Shown: positions 19,002-30,066, counted from the stretch's first letter. The stretch is DNA of 64,000 nt from Thermosyntropha sp. (GCF_017656155.1 NZ_JACDOH010000001.1:1-64000), one strand, 5' to 3'. Notes: generated from the letters alone by a model not told the origin. Translations and numbers: made by a program.

Positions 19002-20687
19002 ATGAATCCGATACAGGAGCTTAAAAATTTTTTAGAGAATACAGTGAAAGATGCCCTGGTTAAAGCTAAGGATGAGGGACTTATAAATTATGAGAATATC
19101 CCTGATTTTGTAATTGAGGTTCCGCGGGAAAAAGAACATGGAGATTTTGCCTGCAATGTGGCCATGCTTTTAGCCCGTCAGGCGCGTATGGCACCGCGTA
19201 AGATTGCGGAAATTATTGTTGAGAAGATGGATTTGTCGAAGGTGAGTTTTATAAATAAAGTGGAAGTAGCTGGTGCCGGGTTTATTAACTTCTTTTTATC
19301 TGTGGAATGGCTTTATGATGTTCCCCTTCTGGTCCAAAAAATGGGAGAAAGGTATGGCTATAATGGAGAAAAAGGGGAAAAGGTGCAGGTAGAATTTGTG
19401 AGCGCCAATCCCACTGGCAATCTGCATATGGGAAATGCAAGGGGAGGTGCATTAGGCGATACCCTGGCTAATGTTCTGGAATTGGCTGGATATAAGGTGG
19501 AACGGGAATTTTATATAAATGATGCCGGAAATCAGATTGAAATTTTTGGGGATTCTCTGGAAGCCAGATACCTGCAACTTACCGGACATGATGTGCCTTT
19601 CCCGGAGAACGGATATGCAGGGCAAGATGTAGTTGAAACAGTTAAAAATATAATTGTTCATTATGGCGATAGTTTACTGAATTTACCAGCGGAAGAAAGA
19701 AGAAAAATTTTAGTCGAATATGCTTTAAATGAAAAAATAACTTATATAAGACGGTCACTTGAAAATTTTGGGATAGTATATGATGTTTGGTTCAGTGAAA
19801 AGACTTTGCATGAAAGTGGCAAAGTAAAGGAAGTAATAGATTATCTTAAAGAGCAGGGATATGTTTATGAAAAAGATGGGGCATTGTGGTTTAAGTCTAC
19901 TTTGTTCGGGGATGAAAAAGATGAGGTTGTAATGCGTTCTAATGGCCTGCCGACTTATTTTGCAGCAGATATTGCTTATCACAAGGATAAGTTTGAAAGA
20001 GGGTTTGATTGGGTTATTAATATCTGGGGAGCTGACCATCATGGGCATGTAGCCCGTATGAAAGGGGCGATGAAAGCCTTAGGATACGACCCTGATCGCC
20101 TTGATATATTGCTTATGCAGCTGGTGCGCCTGTATCGAGGGGGCAATATTGTCCGAATGTCCAAGAGAACCGGAACTACTGTGACTTTGGATGAATTGAT
20201 TGAAGAAGTAGGCAAAGATGCTGCTAGATTCTTTTTTGTCATGCGTAGCCCGGACAGCCATTTGGATTTTGATTTAGAACTTGCTAAAAAACAAAGTCAG
20301 GATAATCCAGTATATTATGTTCAGTATGCCCATGCCCGTATATGCAGTATTTTCAGACAGGCAGAAACATTAGGCATTAAACTTCCGCCATTAGAAGAAA
20401 TTGATCCTAAAAAGCTTAAAGAAGCGGAAGAGTTGGAGCTTTTGCGTAAAATTGCGGATTTCCCGGAGGAAATAAATATTGCAGCCCGAAGTATGGCGCC
20501 CCACCGCATAGCCAGATATGTCTTAGATTTGGCAGCTCTTTTCCATAGCTTTTACAACAGTCACCGGGTGTTAAACCATGAAGATAAAGCATTGCAGGAT
20601 GCCAGGCTTTTACTCATGGATATAACCCGTATTACTCTAAAAAATGCTTTGACTGTTCTGGGAGTCAGTGCTCCAGAACAGATGTAG
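19002..20687 (+). CDS. argS: Arginyl-tRNA synthetase
   Basis: Class I synthetase that charges tRNA-Arg. Visible are the N-terminal Add-1 domain, the [15 protein letters not shown] block with the HIGH-like HMGN starting at H142, and a KMSKS-equivalent MSKRTGT at about 386. A helical anticodon-binding domain ends in the family's typical YNSHRVL and SAPEQM sequence. Its length of 561 residues is normal. ATG 19002 is chosen over the overlapping TTG at 18999 because AGGAGG ends 7 nt before it. It overlaps the SD of the next gene and so heads an argS/rpoE-like/hydrolase group. Confidence 0.98.
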   Translation: MNPIQELKNFLENTVKDALVKAKDEGLINYENIPDFVIEVPREKEHGDFACNVAMLLARQARMAPRKIAEIIVEKMDLSKVSFINKVEVAGAGFINFFLSVEWLYDVPLLVQKMGERYGYNGEKGEKVQVEFVSANPTGNLHMGNARGGALGDTLANVLELAGYKVEREFYINDAGNQIEIFGDSLEARYLQLTGHDVPFPENGYAGQDVVETVKNIIVHYGDSLLNLPAEERRKILVEYALNEKITYIRRSLENFGIVYDVWFSEKTLHESGKVKEVIDYLKEQGYVYEKDGALWFKSTLFGDEKDEVVMRSNGLPTYFAADIAYHKDKFERGFDWVINIWGADHHGHVARMKGAMKALGYDPDRLDILLMQLVRLYRGGNIVRMSKRTGTTVTLDELIEEVGKDAARFFFVMRSPDSHLDFDLELAKKQSQDNPVYYVQYAHARICSIFRQAETLGIKLPPLEEIDPKKLKEAEELELLRKIADFPEEINIAARSMAPHRIARYVLDLAALFHSFYNSHRVLNHEDKALQDARLLLMDITRITLKNALTVLGVSAPEQM

Positions 20688-20701
20688 GAGGGATGTTTGC
20701 G

Positions 20702-20932
20702 GTGCAGAGAAAGAAAAGTGAAACTGATTTGGCAGTAGATATTTTAATGGAAAATAAAGAGCCTATGTATTATAGGGATTTACTTAAAGAGATCGCCTTG
20801 AGGATGAATAAAAATGATGATCCGGAAACTATCACCTCTATTTATACAAGGCTTAATTTAGACAACCGTTTAGATTACCAGGGGGATGGGTACTGGTTTT
20901 ATGATACCAGCCGCGTGCGCAGGGAGGATTAA
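20702..20932 (+). CDS. rpoE: RNA polymerase delta-like HARE-HTH protein
   Basis: The protein corresponds to the N-terminal HARE-HTH winged-helix domain of RNA polymerase delta (AVDILMENKEPMYYRDLLKE, then IYTRLNLDNRLDYQGDGYW). It lacks the long acidic tail that delta has in Bacillus; only RREDD-like residues remain at the end. The gene sits near argS and pyrG, as rpoE does in B. subtilis, which supports the identity. The GTG at 20702 is preferred because AGGAGGG (20686-20692) is nearly adjacent to the earlier ATG at 20693. The protein is 76 residues. It may be a minimal delta or another HARE-HTH regulator. Confidence 0.8.
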   Translation: MQRKKSETDLAVDILMENKEPMYYRDLLKEIALRMNKNDDPETITSIYTRLNLDNRLDYQGDGYWFYDTSRVRRED

Positions 20933-20934
20933 AC

Positions 20935-21570
20935 ATGAAGATAAGATGGTTGGGACATGCTTCATTTTTGATAGAAACTGAAGGGAAGAAGATAATTACC
21001 GACCCTTTTGAAGAAAGGGTAGGATACCCTTTATATGAAGGCGAAGTTGATATTGCTACGGTAAGCCATGACCATTATGATCATAATGCTGTACATCTTC
21101 TTAAAGGGAATCCGGTAGCTGTAAAAGGTACAGGTTTTTTTGAGTTTGGAAACATAAAAATAACCGGATACCTTTCTTATCATGATAAAAACGAAGGTAA
21201 AGACCGGGGAGAAAATATTATATATAAGATCTCTGCCGAAGGTATTGATGTGCTTCATTTGGGAGACTTGGGGCATGTGCTGGACGATAATTTTGTCTCC
21301 CAAATCGGCAAGGTCGATATTCTTTTAGTCCCGGTGGGAGGAACTTTTACCATAGATGCGGAGGAAGCCTTTATTTTGGCTCAAAAAATAAAACCGGCGA
21401 TAATTATTCCCATGCATTTTGCTACTCCGGCACTTACTTTTACTTTATTACCGGTAGAGGCTTTTACCAGCAAATTTGATTATACAGTTAAAAAACATTA
21501 TTTAGATTTAACCAGAGAAGATCTAAATAATACCAGAGGAGAAGTTATAGTTCTTGACTATACATTTTAG
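20935..21570 (+). CDS. Metal-dependent hydrolase, beta-lactamase fold
   Basis: The protein carries the metallo-beta-lactamase signature SHDHYDH (about residues 43-49), with further metal ligands in HLGDLGH and PMHF. This places it with the UPF0173/UlaG-like group of small MBL-fold hydrolases. The substrate is not known for most members. It starts two bases after the delta-like gene, with an AGGGAGG site inside that gene. Its length of 211 aa is usual. The pairing with rpoE/pyrG suggests only co-transcription. Confidence 0.88.
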   Translation: MKIRWLGHASFLIETEGKKIITDPFEERVGYPLYEGEVDIATVSHDHYDHNAVHLLKGNPVAVKGTGFFEFGNIKITGYLSYHDKNEGKDRGENIIYKISAEGIDVLHLGDLGHVLDDNFVSQIGKVDILLVPVGGTFTIDAEEAFILAQKIKPAIIIPMHFATPALTFTLLPVEAFTSKFDYTVKKHYLDLTREDLNNTRGEVIVLDYTF

Positions 21571-21635
21571 TTGATTTTAGAAAATAAAGAAGGTAAAATT
21601 CTAAAGGATTTGCAAGCTAGAAAGCGAGGTTCTAA

Positions 21636-23271
<1,636 letters not shown>

Positions 23272-23282
23272 GTGCTGATTTT

Positions 23283-24650
23283 TTAAAAAGGTATACGGTT
23301 GGTTCGCGACCACAGTTTCATTTCTTTTGCGGCTTTGATCAAGTCATCACGGAAGTCGGGATGGGCAAGGTTAATTAAAGCTTCGGCTCTGCCCCAGATG
23401 GATAAGCCTTTTAAATTGGCTTTGCCGTATTCGGTTACCAGATAGTGCACGACCGAGCGGGGAACAGTTACTACTGCCCCCGGGGTAAGCAGAGGTTTTA
23501 TGCGAGAATGGATTTTTCCTTCTTTATCTTTATAGGTAGAAGTAAAGGCTAGAAAACTTTTCCCGTTTTTGGAATGGAAAGCTCCGATTACAAAATCAAG
23601 CTGGCCCCCGGTTCCTGATATCTGGCGAAGGCCGAAGGTTTCCGAACATACCTGAGACAAAAGATCTACTTCCAGGATATTATTTACAGATATAAAGTTA
23701 TCGTGCATGGCTATGCGATCAGGTGCATTGGTGTAGTAGACAGTGCATGACGCGAGTTGCGGATTGTCATCGAGAAATTCATAAGTTTCCTGGGTTCCCA
23801 GACAAAATGAATAGGTTGATTTGTTTATGTCATAAGCTTTTTTGGAGTTGGTGATTTTACCTGCTTCATACATTTTGACAAAGGCATCGCAGAACATCTC
23901 ACTTTGAATCCCCAGATTTTTCAAATCTGATTCTGCGATCATAGTTCCGATAAGATTGGGCAAGGCTCCTATCCCCAGCTGTAAGCAAGCGCCGTCCGGG
24001 ATTTCTTCTACGATGAGTTCAGCTATCCGTCTTTCAGCAGGGCTGGGCTCCGGAGCAGGCGGTAAAGTAAAAATAGGGCTGTTAGATCCTTCTATTATAT
24101 AGTCTACTTCACTTATATGGATGTACTCATCATTTCCGCCCAGGCAGCGGGGAAGATTTTCGTTTACTTCAACAATGGCTATTTTTGCGTTTAATGCTAG
24201 GCCACGGCTGTGGGAATTGGCAATTCCGAAGTTAAAACATCCGTGTTTATCCATGGGAGTGACCTGAGCCACCCATACATCCGCCCAGAGGCGGGAAAAG
24301 TTAGGGTCGTAAGCCAACATAGTTGCTTCATGATAGTTAAAGGGATTATGGGTAGAAAGCCCAAAATCCCCGGCTTTACGGTCTAAGGCAGTGAAATACC
24401 AACTGAAATACTGGAAGGTTTTTTGTTCAGGATCATTTTTTATTACTTCGGGAATGGGAAGAACAGAGCCGGTAGCTCTTATGGCGACATTTTGTAGATC
24501 AGTTCCCGCTCTTTTGGCTAGAGCAGCATCAAAATCTACCGGTTTGGTAGCAAACATACCGTATTCGATGATGGAATTCGATTTTACCAATTTGGCTGCC
24601 TGCTCGGCAGTTATAAGTTTACGTTTATATTCGTCCAGGTAAGTTTTCAA
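23283..24650 (-). CDS. Acetyl-CoA hydrolase/transferase family (butyrate-type CoA-transferase)
   Basis: Members exchange CoA between acyl-CoA and a carboxylate, often acetate. The glycine-rich CoA-site motif GIGALPNLIG is at about 226-235. It is followed by GIQSEMF, whose Glu251 aligns with the catalytic glutamate of the 4-hydroxybutyrate/butyryl-CoA:acetate transferases. The C-terminal part includes SGTGGQLDFV. The most likely role is butyryl-CoA:acetate or a related CoA-transferase, but the substrate cannot be fixed from sequence. The TTG at 24650 is chosen because a GGGGGG site lies 6 nt upstream; an earlier TTG (24674) has none. The gene is monocistronic and divergent from the femX-like gene. 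Confidence 0.88.
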   Translation of the reverse strand: MKTYLDEYKRKLITAEQAAKLVKSNSIIEYGMFATKPVDFDAALAKRAGTDLQNVAIRATGSVLPIPEVIKNDPEQKTFQYFSWYFTALDRKAGDFGLSTHNPFNYHEATMLAYDPNFSRLWADVWVAQVTPMDKHGCFNFGIANSHSRGLALNAKIAIVEVNENLPRCLGGNDEYIHISEVDYIIEGSNSPIFTLPPAPEPSPAERRIAELIVEEIPDGACLQLGIGALPNLIGTMIAESDLKNLGIQSEMFCDAFVKMYEAGKITNSKKAYDINKSTYSFCLGTQETYEFLDDNPQLASCTVYYTNAPDRIAMHDNFISVNNILEVDLLSQVCSETFGLRQISGTGGQLDFVIGAFHSKNGKSFLAFTSTYKDKEGKIHSRIKPLLTPGAVVTVPRSVVHYLVTEYGKANLKGLSIWGRAEALINLAHPDFRDDLIKAAKEMKLWSRTNRIPF

Positions 24651-24899
24651 AAAAATCCCCCCTTTTTTAGACAAGCGGATCCCTCTGTGTTTGAAAAATA
24701 ATCAGTAAAATTTAAAAAATGTTGTTATTAATGACATATATTAGAATATTCTCAAGAAACAAAAAATATCCTGCCTTGTATTAAAAAATTTACAAAAAGT
24801 GTCTGACATCTAAATATGTTAGAATCTTATTAGGAAGGGGCATAATAGCAATAAACAGCGCCTTCGCAAATAATAAAATTCAGAAGAGGGAGCAGGTTT
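24651..24899. promoter_or_regulatory. Divergent intergenic region
   Basis: This AT-rich region separates the CoA-transferase gene from the femX-like gene. On the minus strand a TTGAGA box followed 17 bp later by ATTAAT is a possible promoter. On the plus strand TTTACA at 24789-24794 precedes a TAAATA-type box, a weak match. A GAATATTC palindrome lies near 24742-24752. No riboswitch was recognised. Confidence 0.35.
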
Positions 24900-25985
24900 A
24901 TGTACAGAACAAGAGTAATTAATGTTAAGGAAAAACCGATGTTCAATAATTTTGTGGAGTCACATGATAAGGGGCATTTTCTGCAGTTATGGGAGTGGGG
25001 AATGGTAAAAAAAGGAATGGGTTGGGAGATGCTGCCTTTGGTTTTGGAAAAGGATGGAGAGGTTAAGGCATCTTTACTGATTCTAAAGAGAAGGCTTCCT
25101 TTGCCAGGAATAAATAAATCAATTTTTTATGCCCCCAGAGGGCCGGTTGCTGATATTCACGATGAGGAGATAAACCGCCTTTTATTTGAAGGGGCAGAAC
25201 GGCTTGCCCGTGAACATGGAGCAATTTTTCTTAAAATTGATCCAGATGTTTCTAAAGATGAACAGATTTTTGCCGATATTCTTAAAAAGTGCGGTTTTAG
25301 GAAAAATGAAACTGGTCTGGATTTTGAAGGGGTTCAGCCTAATTTTGTTATGCGCCTTGATATAAATCAAGATGAAGAAGCTTTGCTTAAAAATATGCAT
25401 TCAAAATGGAGATATAATATCAGGTTGGCTGAAAGAAGAGGAGTAAAAATAAGGGAGGCGAGAGGAAAAGAAGATTTAAAGGTTTTTTATGAGATATTAC
25501 AGGAAACAGCTCAGCGCGATAATTTCCTCATCCGCGGTTATGAATATTATGAGTGGATATGGGATTATATGATAGAAGCCGGTTATGCCAAGATTTTTAT
25601 GGCAGAGTATGAAGGGGAAGTTATTGCAGGGACCATAGCTATGAGGACAGGAAGGAAGGTTTGGTATCTTTACGGAGCTTCTAGCAATCGCCACCGCAAT
25701 GTTATGCCAAATTATCTTCTGCAGTGGCACATGATAAAGTGGGCTAAAGAAATGGGATGTACTTTGTATGATTTTAGAGGGGTTTCTGGCGATTTAGACG
25801 AAAACAATCCTCTTTACGGGTTGTATCGCTTTAAAAAAGGTTTTGGAGCTGAACTTACTGAGTTTATAGGTGAATGGGACAAGGTTTATTCTCCTTTTTT
25901 TTACTTCTTATGGACTAAAATTTTGCCGGTTTATCTTAAAATTACCCGGAAAAGGCTTAAAAAGCCTCAAAATAAGGAGGAATAA
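24900..25985 (+). CDS. FemAB/FemX-like aminoacyltransferase
   Basis: FemABX enzymes attach amino acids from aminoacyl-tRNA to the peptidoglycan stem peptide. The protein shows the two-GNAT arrangement of the family, with FLQLWEWG near the N-terminus, MHSKWRYNIRLAERRGV in the middle, and WYLYGASSNRHRNVMPNYLL near the C-terminus. It is 361 residues with no signal peptide, consistent with a cytoplasmic membrane-face enzyme. It precedes a divergent alanine racemase gene by 2 bp, so the two are very likely translated from one message. The amino acid it transfers is unknown. Confidence 0.9.
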   Translation: MYRTRVINVKEKPMFNNFVESHDKGHFLQLWEWGMVKKGMGWEMLPLVLEKDGEVKASLLILKRRLPLPGINKSIFYAPRGPVADIHDEEINRLLFEGAERLAREHGAIFLKIDPDVSKDEQIFADILKKCGFRKNETGLDFEGVQPNFVMRLDINQDEEALLKNMHSKWRYNIRLAERRGVKIREARGKEDLKVFYEILQETAQRDNFLIRGYEYYEWIWDYMIEAGYAKIFMAEYEGEVIAGTIAMRTGRKVWYLYGASSNRHRNVMPNYLLQWHMIKWAKEMGCTLYDFRGVSGDLDENNPLYGLYRFKKGFGAELTEFIGEWDKVYSPFFYFLWTKILPVYLKITRKRLKKPQNKEE

Positions 25986-25987
25986 AT

Positions 25988-27187
25988 GTGCCAGCTCCAG
26001 GTTATGACAAATGGATAGAAATTGACTTAGATGCGATAAAATCTAATTTTACGGAAATAAAAAAGATTTTGGATGAGGATGTAAGGCTTATAGCAGTGGT
26101 CAAGGCTGATGCCTATGGTCATGGGGCTGTGGCGGTTGCGCAGCTTTTATACAATAATGGAGTAGATTTTTTTGCGGTAAGCTATTTGGAGGAAGCCTTA
26201 AAATTGCGAAATGCAGGCTTAAAGGCGAGTATTATGCTTTTTTGTCCCTTGATTGATAGCGAAGATATGAAACAGGCGGTGGAAAATAATGTAGTAATAA
26301 GCATAACCTCTTATAAAGAGGCTGAAATCTTAAATGAAGCTGCTATGCGGCTTAATAAGATGGCCAGGGTGCACCTTAAGATTGAAAGCGGACTTCATCG
26401 TTTTGGACTCAATGAAGAAGAAGCCCTGGAGGTGTGCAGGTATTTAAGTGGCAATCCCTGCATATATATAGAAGGGATATACACTCATATGGCTTATGCA
26501 GCAGATGAAAAATATACTGAAAAGCAGTTTAAACATTTTATGCAGGTAGTTTCGCGTTTGGAAAGAGAAGGGTTTGATATTCCTATCAAGCATTGTGCAA
26601 ACAGCACAGTTTTTTTACGCTATTCCCATATGCATTTAAATGCGGTAAGAATAGGGACTCTTCTGTCCGGACAGCATCCACTGGGCAAGTTTGAAAAAAG
26701 GCTTAACTTAAAAGACCCATATAAATTTAAGAGCAGGATTATATCCATAAAAGAGGTTTCAAAAGGAAGCTATCTGGGGTATTTTAAGACTTATCGGCTT
26801 AAAAAGGATGCCAAAATTGCAGTAATTCCCGTAGGCTTCAGGGACGGATTGGCTCTGGAAGTTGCTAATCCACCTGTCGGATTTATTGATTTTTTGAAGA
26901 TAACGGCTAAAAGATTTTTGGCTTATCTGAATGATCCCCGTTACTGCATGAAGGTAAAGATAAAAGGAAAATTATATCCGGTAAGAGGAAAGGTTTTCAT
27001 GCAGATGGCTTTAGTAGAGCTTCCTTTAGAAGCCGAAATAGACGTAGGAGATGAAGTGGAAGTCCCGGTGAGAAAGACTTTAACCTCTGATAATGTCCCC
27101 CGGTTTTATATTTCACAGGGAGAACCAGGAAAACTGGAAGCAGATAACCGGATGGTTTATTTAACTGGTAGTGAGGAGGGGCTGTAA
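25988..27187 (+). CDS. Divergent alanine racemase-like PLP enzyme
   Basis: The fold-type III PLP signature VVKADAYGHG gives the PLP lysine at K39, and GLHRFG gives the phosphate-side Arg. Tyr265 occupies the catalytic tyrosine position of the family. Two conserved features differ from ordinary alanine racemases: the PIGYADG-type loop reads PVGFRDG, and the substrate-side MCMDQ motif reads MQMALV, losing the conserved Asp-Gln. An insert of about 30 residues follows PVGFRDG. It may racemise alanine with altered specificity, or act on another amino acid. The GTG start has AAGGAGG 7 nt upstream. It is coupled to the femX-like gene, so it may supply a D-amino acid for cell-wall bridges. Confidence 0.85.
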   Translation: MPAPGYDKWIEIDLDAIKSNFTEIKKILDEDVRLIAVVKADAYGHGAVAVAQLLYNNGVDFFAVSYLEEALKLRNAGLKASIMLFCPLIDSEDMKQAVENNVVISITSYKEAEILNEAAMRLNKMARVHLKIESGLHRFGLNEEEALEVCRYLSGNPCIYIEGIYTHMAYAADEKYTEKQFKHFMQVVSRLEREGFDIPIKHCANSTVFLRYSHMHLNAVRIGTLLSGQHPLGKFEKRLNLKDPYKFKSRIISIKEVSKGSYLGYFKTYRLKKDAKIAVIPVGFRDGLALEVANPPVGFIDFLKITAKRFLAYLNDPRYCMKVKIKGKLYPVRGKVFMQMALVELPLEAEIDVGDEVEVPVRKTLTSDNVPRFYISQGEPGKLEADNRMVYLTGSEEGL

Positions 27188-27188
27188 A

Positions 27189-28085
27189 ATGAAAAAAAAG
27201 TTGGTAGTTGCCTTTATGCTTGTTTTTTTACTTGTTGTAGGTTCTATAGCAGTTGTCAATGAAAAGGGAAAAACGAATTTTGCTGGTTCAGATTCAGTTA
27301 TAGGTATTATAAATGTTGAGGGGACAATTACCGGCAGTGGCTTATCCGGTATTATGGATAGCGGAGGGGCAAATGCCATTGAGATAATGGAAAATATAAA
27401 AACCGCCCGGGAGAGGCAGGATATAAAAGCTGTTGTACTGCGCATTAACAGTCCGGGTGGAACTGCTGCTGCTTCTCAGGAGATTGCTGAGGAACTGGAT
27501 AAGCTACGTAAAGCAGGAAAACCGGTAGTTACTTCTATGGGGGATATGTGTGCTTCCGGAGGATACTGGCTAGCTTGTAGCACAGACTATATAATGGCTA
27601 ACGGAGGAACTTTAACAGGAAGCATAGGGGTTATTATGCAGCTTGCCAACCTGGAGGAACTGTACAGCAAGCTGGGGATAAAGATGGAAACCATTAAAAG
27701 CGGTGAACATAAGGATATAGGGTCGCCAGCAAGACCTCTGACTCTGGAGGAAAGACAGCTTTTGCAGAGTTTGATTGATGATTCTTATGAGCAATTTTTG
27801 GAACAGGTAAAAAAAGGAAGAGAAGGGAAGATTTCCGAAGAAGAACTTCTCAAAATTGCGGATGGACGTATATTTTCAGGACGGCAGGCTTTGAAGCTGG
27901 GCTTGATTGATGGATTGGGCAATTATTATGATGCTATAAGACAGGCAGAAAAAATGGCAGGAATTAAAAAAGGGGAAGCTACAGTAGAGGTGTTGAACCA
28001 GCCTAATTTCTGGCAAAAACTGGGTTTAAGCAATGTCCGGGCAGGTGATATCCTTTTTAAAGATAACATTATGGAACTTCGTTAA
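27189..28085 (+). CDS. sppA: Signal peptide peptidase SppA
   Basis: This membrane serine protease degrades cleaved signal peptides. One N-terminal helix (about residues 3-21) anchors it. The Ser-Lys dyad is S123 in CASGGYW and K175 in SGEHKDIGSP. The 52-residue spacing equals that of the B. subtilis enzyme (S147, K199). The length (298 aa) fits the short Gram-positive form. The ATG is set by GAGGAGGGG, which overlaps the end of the racemase gene; an upstream in-frame start at 27171 lies inside that gene and is rejected. Confidence 0.95.
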   Translation: MKKKLVVAFMLVFLLVVGSIAVVNEKGKTNFAGSDSVIGIINVEGTITGSGLSGIMDSGGANAIEIMENIKTARERQDIKAVVLRINSPGGTAAASQEIAEELDKLRKAGKPVVTSMGDMCASGGYWLACSTDYIMANGGTLTGSIGVIMQLANLEELYSKLGIKMETIKSGEHKDIGSPARPLTLEERQLLQSLIDDSYEQFLEQVKKGREGKISEEELLKIADGRIFSGRQALKLGLIDGLGNYYDAIRQAEKMAGIKKGEATVEVLNQPNFWQKLGLSNVRAGDILFKDNIMELR

Positions 28086-28103
28086 AAGGAGAGAAGAATT
28101 TAT

Positions 28104-28685
28104 ATGAGTTTTACCGAGATTATTTATGGTATTTTGTTTGAACCGGTGAAAACCCTCCGTTATTTGGCAGAAAATAAACCTTTAGGGCAGGGGCTTCTAG
28201 TTTTTTTGGTTGTTTTGATATTTAACATTATAGTGGGGCAAGGAAATAGTAATTTGAGTTATGAGCTCTCTAATTTATCGCTGCCTGTGCAGATAGGGTG
28301 GTTTATAAGTGTAATTACTGGAATAATTTCTTTTTTTATGCTTTTTATTTCGGCTGCCCTTCTTTCCCTTATAGGTGAGATAATTTACAGAAAAAGCAAC
28401 GCCGTAGGACTTTTGACTTGCCTTTCATTTGCTTCTATTCCCGGTGTTTTAGGACCTGCGCTGGAATACCTGTTTTCTTTAGCCGGTATACAGTGGCTGG
28501 CAATTTTAATAAGCCTGGCAGTAGGCATCTGGGTTTTAGTTTTGCAGGTTCTGGCAGTAAGGGAGGCCTTACTTATCGATACCGGAAAGGCTATTATTGT
28601 TATGCTGATTCCTTTTGTTGTCTTAATAGCATTAGCGGTGTTGCTGGTAATAGGAGTGGCTACAATGTCTCCGATTTCCTATTAG
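28104..28685 (+). CDS. Yip1-family membrane protein
   Basis: The 193-residue protein has five predicted transmembrane stretches (about 30-46, 62-92, 105-127, 131-150 and 160-190) after a short amphipathic N-terminus beginning FTEIIYGILFEPVKTL. This pattern matches the Yip1/YIF domain family of bacterial membrane proteins, whose role is unknown. It starts 18 bp after sppA and is probably the last gene of the femX/racemase/sppA group. Its function cannot be stated. Confidence 0.75.
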   Translation: MSFTEIIYGILFEPVKTLRYLAENKPLGQGLLVFLVVLIFNIIVGQGNSNLSYELSNLSLPVQIGWFISVITGIISFFMLFISAALLSLIGEIIYRKSNAVGLLTCLSFASIPGVLGPALEYLFSLAGIQWLAILISLAVGIWVLVLQVLAVREALLIDTGKAIIVMLIPFVVLIALAVLLVIGVATMSPISY

Positions 28686-28726
28686 AAAATTGTAAATTTA
28701 TGTAGGAAAGTTTGCTGAAAAAATTA

Positions 28727-28753
28727 GCAGGATAAGTAATACATATAGCGAAA
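28727..28753 (+). promoter_or_regulatory. Possible sigma-H promoter of spo0F
   Basis: GCAGGATAA (28727-28735) and CGAAA (28749-28753) are separated by 13 bp. They resemble the sigma-H boxes RWAGGAWWT and HGAAT at the usual 12-14 bp spacing. spo0F is known to be sigma-H-controlled in B. subtilis. The match is imperfect, so this is a candidate. Confidence 0.4.
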
Positions 28754-28784
28754 TATATAGCAGATATTTTTAGGAGGAAGTCTT

Positions 28785-29168
28785 ATGGGGCAGCGTATAC
28801 TTATAGCAGATGATCAAAAAGGGATAAGGAGGCTTTTGGAAGAGCTTTTTAAAAGAGAAGGATGGGAAGTTATTCTGGCTGCTGATGGCAGAGAAGCAGT
28901 GGCTAAAACAGCTGAATTTAAGCCTGATATTGTCCTTATGGATATGAAAATGCCTAATATGAACGGGATAGAGGCAGTAAAAAGGATATTGACCGATTAT
29001 GGAGATATTAATATTATTATGATGACTGCCTATGGGGAAATGGAAGTAGCTAAAGAGGCTTTAAAAGCGGGAGTAAAAGAATGTATTACCAAGCCTTTTG
29101 ATATATTTGAACTTGTAGAAATGGTTAATGACCTGGTTAATAAGGATTGCCATCAAAAAATTGTTTAA
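28785..29168 (+). CDS. spo0F: Sporulation response regulator Spo0F-like
   Basis: A stand-alone 127-residue receiver domain that takes a phosphate from sporulation kinases and passes it on in the phosphorelay. The acidic pair D9-D10, phosphoacceptor D53 in VLMDMKMPNMNG, T81 and K103 in ITKPF are all present, with no output domain. Its position next to fbaA is the one known in Firmicutes genomes, which supports the name over CheY. It has a GGAGGAAG site before the ATG. Confidence 0.93.
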   Translation: MGQRILIADDQKGIRRLLEELFKREGWEVILAADGREAVAKTAEFKPDIVLMDMKMPNMNGIEAVKRILTDYGDINIIMMTAYGEMEVAKEALKAGVKECITKPFDIFELVEMVNDLVNKDCHQKIV

Positions 29169-29181
29169 GAGGTGATTTTTT

Positions 29182-30036
29182 ATGCCACTGGTAGCGGTAA
29201 GCGAACTTTTATGGAAGGCGGATCGTGAAGGATATGCGGTTGGTGCCTTTAATGCCAATAATATGGAAATTGTGCAGGCTATTGTAAAGGCTGCTGAACT
29301 GGAAAATGCTCCAGTTATAATGCAGGCCAGTCAGGGGGCATTAAACTATGCAGGTCTTTGTTATATTACCGAAATGGTAAAAATAGCGGCCGAGTCTACT
29401 CATGTGCCGGTAGCCCTTCACCTGGATCATGGAACTGATTTTGCTCAGGTGGTAAAATGTATAAGAAGCGGTTTTACATCTGTTATGTATGATGGATCCA
29501 AGCTTCCCTTAGAAGAAAATATCGCTATGACTAAAAAGGTTTTAGAAATTGCAAGGCCGATAGGGGTATCAGTAGAAGCTGAGCTGGGTAAAATAGGAGG
29601 GACAGAAGACCATATCCATGTAAGCGAAAGAGAGGCTATGTTTACTGACCCGGAAGAAGCCAAATACTTTGTAGAACAAACAGGGGTTGAGAGTTTAGCA
29701 GTAGCAATAGGGACTGCCCACGGCCAATATAAAGGAGAACCTAAACTTGATTTTGAGCGGTTGGCCAAAATAAAAGAACTCACCAGAATCCCTATTGTTT
29801 TACACGGTTCTTCCGGTGTGCCTGATGAATCGATAAGGAAGGCTATTGAGCTCGGAGTGTGCAAGGTTAATATTGACACCAACATAAGGGAAGCTTTTGT
29901 AGGGGCAATGCGTAAAGTTATAGCTGAAAAACCGGATGAGATAGATCCGCGCAAAATATTGGGACCTGCCCGTGATGCTACAGTGGAAATTATCAGAGAA
30001 AAAATAAGAATTTTCGGAAGTTCTAACAAGGCTTAA
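29182..30036 (+). CDS. fba: Class II fructose-1,6-bisphosphate aldolase
   Basis: Zinc-dependent aldolase of glycolysis and gluconeogenesis that interconverts fructose bisphosphate and triose phosphates. Metal-site segments HLDHGTDF, GTAHGQYKGEP and LHGSSGVPDESI are visible, with NVDTNI-like NIDTNIREAF near the end. Its length of 284 residues is normal. It follows spo0F by 13 bp and precedes the transaldolase-like gene. With glpX downstream it gives the cell a fructose-bisphosphate route usable for gluconeogenesis. Confidence 0.97.
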   Translation: MPLVAVSELLWKADREGYAVGAFNANNMEIVQAIVKAAELENAPVIMQASQGALNYAGLCYITEMVKIAAESTHVPVALHLDHGTDFAQVVKCIRSGFTSVMYDGSKLPLEENIAMTKKVLEIARPIGVSVEAELGKIGGTEDHIHVSEREAMFTDPEEAKYFVEQTGVESLAVAIGTAHGQYKGEPKLDFERLAKIKELTRIPIVLHGSSGVPDESIRKAIELGVCKVNIDTNIREAFVGAMRKVIAEKPDEIDPRKILGPARDATVEIIREKIRIFGSSNKA

Positions 30037-30066
30037 AAAATGAGTTAGAATAAGGTTTCTTTTAGA

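Noticed and set aside
29445-30029. Minus-strand frame of 194 codons in fba
   Set aside because: It overlaps a certain gene on the other strand and has no start signal of its own.
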